Shown: piece by piece, positions 6,858 to 8,486 of the stretch
Layout: every line of letters begins with the position of its first letter
How positions within the stretch are numbered: position 1 is the first letter of the stretch
Assembly (NCBI GenBank): GCA_009840695.1
Contig: VXNG01000090.1
Span: 1-8,486 of the forward strand
Origin: Acidimicrobiaceae bacterium
GTDB lineage: Bacteria; Actinomycetota; Acidimicrobiia; Acidimicrobiales; Aldehydirespiratoraceae
Reading direction: 5' to 3'
DNA: 8,486 nt
Notes under the pieces: model-generated
The model's input: only the letters and a program-made list of their open reading frames with translations
Told to the model about the DNA's origin: nothing
Database searches by the model: none
Made by a program: the position numbers and the translations under genes

Positions 6858-6922
6858 TGGCACCGGCGATGGCGTCGGACCAGAACCCGGGGGCGATGCG
6901 ATTGAGGGCGGCCATGCGATGA
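6854..6922 (+). CDS. tiny ORF between purC and purE (22 codons), possible reinitiation relay
   Basis: The ORF starts at an ATG overlapping the purC stop (ATGA at 6854-6857) and ends with a TGA overlapping another ATG (6919-6922). The product would be [22 protein letters not shown], with five Met in 22 residues and no recognisable domain. GCGATG recurs five times between 6851 and 6938, several with ATG in this frame. It may be a real leader-type ORF that carries ribosomes from purC to purE, or merely an intergenic remnant. The predicted peptide is too short for any family assignment. Confidence 0.35.
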   Translation: MMAPAMASDQNPGAMRLRAAMR

Positions 6923-6949
6923 CGGCGACGACGCGATGACGGCGGCAAC
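6916..6949 (+). repeat. 17-bp tandem duplication at the purE start
   Basis: 6916-6932 and 6933-6949 match at 15 of 17 positions, and the first 12 bases (GCGATGACGGCG) are identical. Each unit carries an ATGAC start. Because 17 is not a multiple of three, the first ATG is out of frame with purE and is closed by the TGA overlapping the second ATG. Confidence 0.75.
6919..6939 (+). CDS. six-codon mini-ORF upstream of purE (MTATTR-stop)
   Basis: ATG at 6919 overlaps the stop of the preceding 22-codon ORF, and its own TGA (6937-6939) overlaps the purE ATG at 6936. It matches the mini-ORF before purK at 16 of 21 bases and five of six codons at the amino-acid level, counting the initiator as equal. 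It may be a translational coupling element, or simply the product of the 17-bp duplication. Expression is unproven. Confidence 0.3.
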   Translation: MTATTR

Positions 6950-7472
6950 GGTCGGGGCGCAGCAGGGTTCGGGGGACTCCTCGGCCTCGGCGGTGCTGGT
7001 CGGCGTGGTCATGGGCAGTCAGTCGGACTGGCCGACAATGCGTGGCTGCGCCGAGGTGCTCGCCGAGTTCGGCGTGGCCCACGAGTGCAGGATCGTGTCG
7101 GCGCACCGCACGCCCGACCTGCTCGTTGAGTACGCGGGGGACGCCGACAGCCGGGGACTGCAGGTGATCGTGGCGGGCGCGGGCGGGGCCGCCCACCTTC
7201 CCGGGATGCTGGCAGCCCACACGATCGTGCCCGTGATCGGGGTGCCGGTGGCCAGCCGGCACCTGAAGGGGATGGACTCGCTGCTCTCGATCGTGCAGAT
7301 GCCGGCCGGGGTGCCGGTGGCCACTATGGCCATCGGCGAGGCGGGAGCGGCCAACGCCGGACTGCTGGCGGTGGCCATGCTGGCCCGGCACGACCCCGAC
7401 CTCGCGGCTCGGCTGGTCGCCTACCGGGCAGCCAGGGCCGAGCAGGTCCGGGCCACGGAACTGGACGAGTAG
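6936..7472 (+). CDS. purE: N5-carboxyaminoimidazole ribonucleotide mutase PurE (class I)
   Basis: PurE moves the carboxyl of N5-CAIR to carbon 4, making CAIR. The 178-residue product has a poorly conserved N-terminal tail (about 1-20) and then the full class I core: GSQSDW (27-32), SAHRTP (55-60, with catalytic His57), [12 protein letters not shown] (80-91), PVIGVP (99-104) and [25 protein letters not shown] (from 110). The [12 protein letters not shown] block and the adjacent purK both point to the bacterial mutase rather than the AIR carboxylase of class II. It probably forms an octamer, as is known for the family. The start ATG overlaps the stop of a six-codon mini-ORF (ATGA). A start at or near residue 19 would also keep the whole core, but no better codon is seen. 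It ends with TAG, 32 nt before purK. Confidence 0.96.
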   Translation: MTAATVGAQQGSGDSSASAVLVGVVMGSQSDWPTMRGCAEVLAEFGVAHECRIVSAHRTPDLLVEYAGDADSRGLQVIVAGAGGAAHLPGMLAAHTIVPVIGVPVASRHLKGMDSLLSIVQMPAGVPVATMAIGEAGAANAGLLAVAMLARHDPDLAARLVAYRAARAEQVRATELDE

Positions 7473-7487
7473 GCGCGGGCGGCTGCC

Positions 7488-7508
7488 GTGACTGCGACGA
7501 TCCGGTGA
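7488..7508 (+). CDS. six-codon mini-ORF upstream of purK (VTATIR-stop)
   Basis: GTG ACT GCG ACG ATC CGG TGA lies 15 nt after the purE stop, and its TGA (7506-7508) overlaps the purK GTG as GTGA. It resembles the mini-ORF just before purE in length, peptide and overlap geometry. No clear ribosome binding site precedes it. It may be a coupling element or chance; expression is unproven. Confidence 0.3.
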   Translation: MTATIR

Positions 7509-8486
7509 GCGTGCTGCACCCGCCGTCGGTGGTGGGGATCGTGGGCGGCGGGCAGCTCGGCCGGATGCTGGCCCACGTCGCCCAGCGGTTCGGCTACCGC
7601 ACCGCGGTCCTCACCGGTGGCGGGGAGCGGACTCCGGCCGGCTCGGTCGCCGACATCGAGATCGCGGCGGCCTTCGACGACAGCAACGCTGTGCAGCACT
7701 TCGTGGACTGCGCCGAGGTGATCACCTGGGAGTTCGAGAACGTGGGCCTGGGTGTGGCCGACGCCGCGGCCGACGCCGGGGTGCCGGTGCGGCCGGGGCG
7801 CCAGGTGGTGGCGGCCACCTCAGACCGCGGTTTGGAGAAGCGAGCCCTCATCGCCGCGGGAGCGCCGGTGGCGCGCTACCGGGAGGCGGCCAGTGCCACC
7901 GAGCTGGCCGAGGCGCTGGCCGCGCTGAACGGCCCCTTGATCTGCAAGACGGCCCGCGACGGCTACGACGGCAAGGGCCAGGTCCGCATCCCGAGCCGGG
8001 GAACGACGCCGGACCCGCCTCCCGAGCCGGAGAGGCTGTTCGAGGACATGGGCTCCCGACGGCTGGTCGTGGAGCAGGAGGTTCCCTTCGACTGCGAGGT
8101 GTCGGTGGTGGTGGCCCGAGGCGTGGACGGCGCCGTGGCTGACCACGGCGTGATGGAGAACGTGCACGTCGGCGGCATCCTCGACACGACCGTCACCCCC
8201 GCCCACGTGCCGCCGGAGGTCGCCGGAGAGGCCAAGCGGCTGGCGGCCCGGCTGGCCGAGCACCTCGACGTGGTCGGCGTGCTGTGCGTGGAGATGTTCG
8301 TCGTCGGCACCGACCTGGTGGTCAACGAGATGGCGCCGCGCCCCCATAACAGCGGCCACTGCACCATCGAGGCAGCCCCGGCGAGCCAGTTCGAGCAGCA
8401 GCTCCGAGCGGTCTGCGGGCTGCCGTTGGGCGACGGCGCCTGCCGGCCCGCGGCCATGGTCCAGTTGCTCGGCGGGCTCTGGGCCG
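7505..8486 (+). CDS. purK: N5-carboxyaminoimidazole ribonucleotide synthase PurK (3' end cut by window)
   Basis: PurK uses ATP and bicarbonate to carboxylate AIR to N5-CAIR, the substrate of PurE. The frame is open from GTG 7505 to the window end (327 codons); full proteins are about 350-390 residues, so roughly the last 30-60 are missing. Visible ATP-grasp features are GGGQLGRM (14-21, N-terminal fold), EVITWEFENV (71-80), SDRGLEKRAL (106-115), ICKTARDGYDGKGQ (146-159, nucleotide-binding Lys and glycine-rich loop), VVEQEVPFDCEVSVV (188-202), MENVHVGGILDTT (217-229), VNEMAPRPHNSGH (273-285, metal-binding Glu and Asn) and SQFEQQLRAVCGLPLG (294-309). GTG 7505 overlaps the stop of a six-codon ORF; GTG 7511 is an alternative start two codons on. 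No Shine-Dalgarno is seen, consistent with coupled translation. Confidence 0.95.
   Translation, partial: MSVLHPPSVVGIVGGGQLGRMLAHVAQRFGYRTAVLTGGGERTPAGSVADIEIAAAFDDSNAVQHFVDCAEVITWEFENVGLGVADAAADAGVPVRPGRQVVAATSDRGLEKRALIAAGAPVARYREAASATELAEALAALNGPLICKTARDGYDGKGQVRIPSRGTTPDPPPEPERLFEDMGSRRLVVEQEVPFDCEVSVVVARGVDGAVADHGVMENVHVGGILDTTVTPAHVPPEVAGEAKRLAARLAEHLDVVGVLCVEMFVVGTDLVVNEMAPRPHNSGHCTIEAAPASQFEQQLRAVCGLPLGDGACRPAAMVQLLGGLWA

Overview
The window is GC-rich bacterial chromosome with short intergenic gaps. It is dominated by a de novo purine biosynthesis operon on the + strand. High GC, frequent GTG/TTG starts, a TrmH-type methyltransferase with an actinobacterial-looking core, and possible leaderless starts suggest Actinomycetota or a similarly GC-rich phylum. 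This is inference; no rRNA or marker gene here settles it. No phage, transposase, CRISPR, tRNA or rRNA is visible.

Layout. (1) A SpoU/TrmH RNA methyltransferase (+, ends 661). (2) A 143-bp gap between convergent genes holding two copies of a ~50-nt palindromic repeat. (3) A membrane-anchored calcineurin-like metallophosphoesterase (-, 805-1908/1911) with altered active-site residues. (4) A divergent gap of about 150 bp with candidate promoters in both directions. (5) The purine operon: purSL (tandem PurS-like domains fused to PurL), purQ, purC, purE and purK, the last cut by the window end. purSL/purQ and purQ/purC overlap by 1 and 4 nt. purC and purE are 78 nt apart, and purE and purK 32 nt apart.

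Function. PurSL and PurQ together form FGAM synthase (FGAR to FGAM). PurK and PurE convert AIR to CAIR through N5-CAIR, and PurC converts CAIR to SAICAR. No separate purS is present because its role is carried by the N-terminus of PurSL.

Most unusual points. (a) Three copies of one palindromic repeat share outer arms and exactly the same 27-nt core spacing. Two are intergenic and one lies in frame inside the purC coding sequence, where it is translated as part of an N-terminal extension. (b) The purC-purE and purE-purK gaps contain tiny ORFs chained by ATGA/GTGA stop-start overlaps. Both purE and purK are immediately preceded by a near-identical six-codon ORF, (M/V)TAT(T/I)R-stop, whose stop overlaps the next start. 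(c) Three upstream regions carry a TANNNT hexamer 7-9 nt before a GTG codon, suggesting leaderless transcripts.
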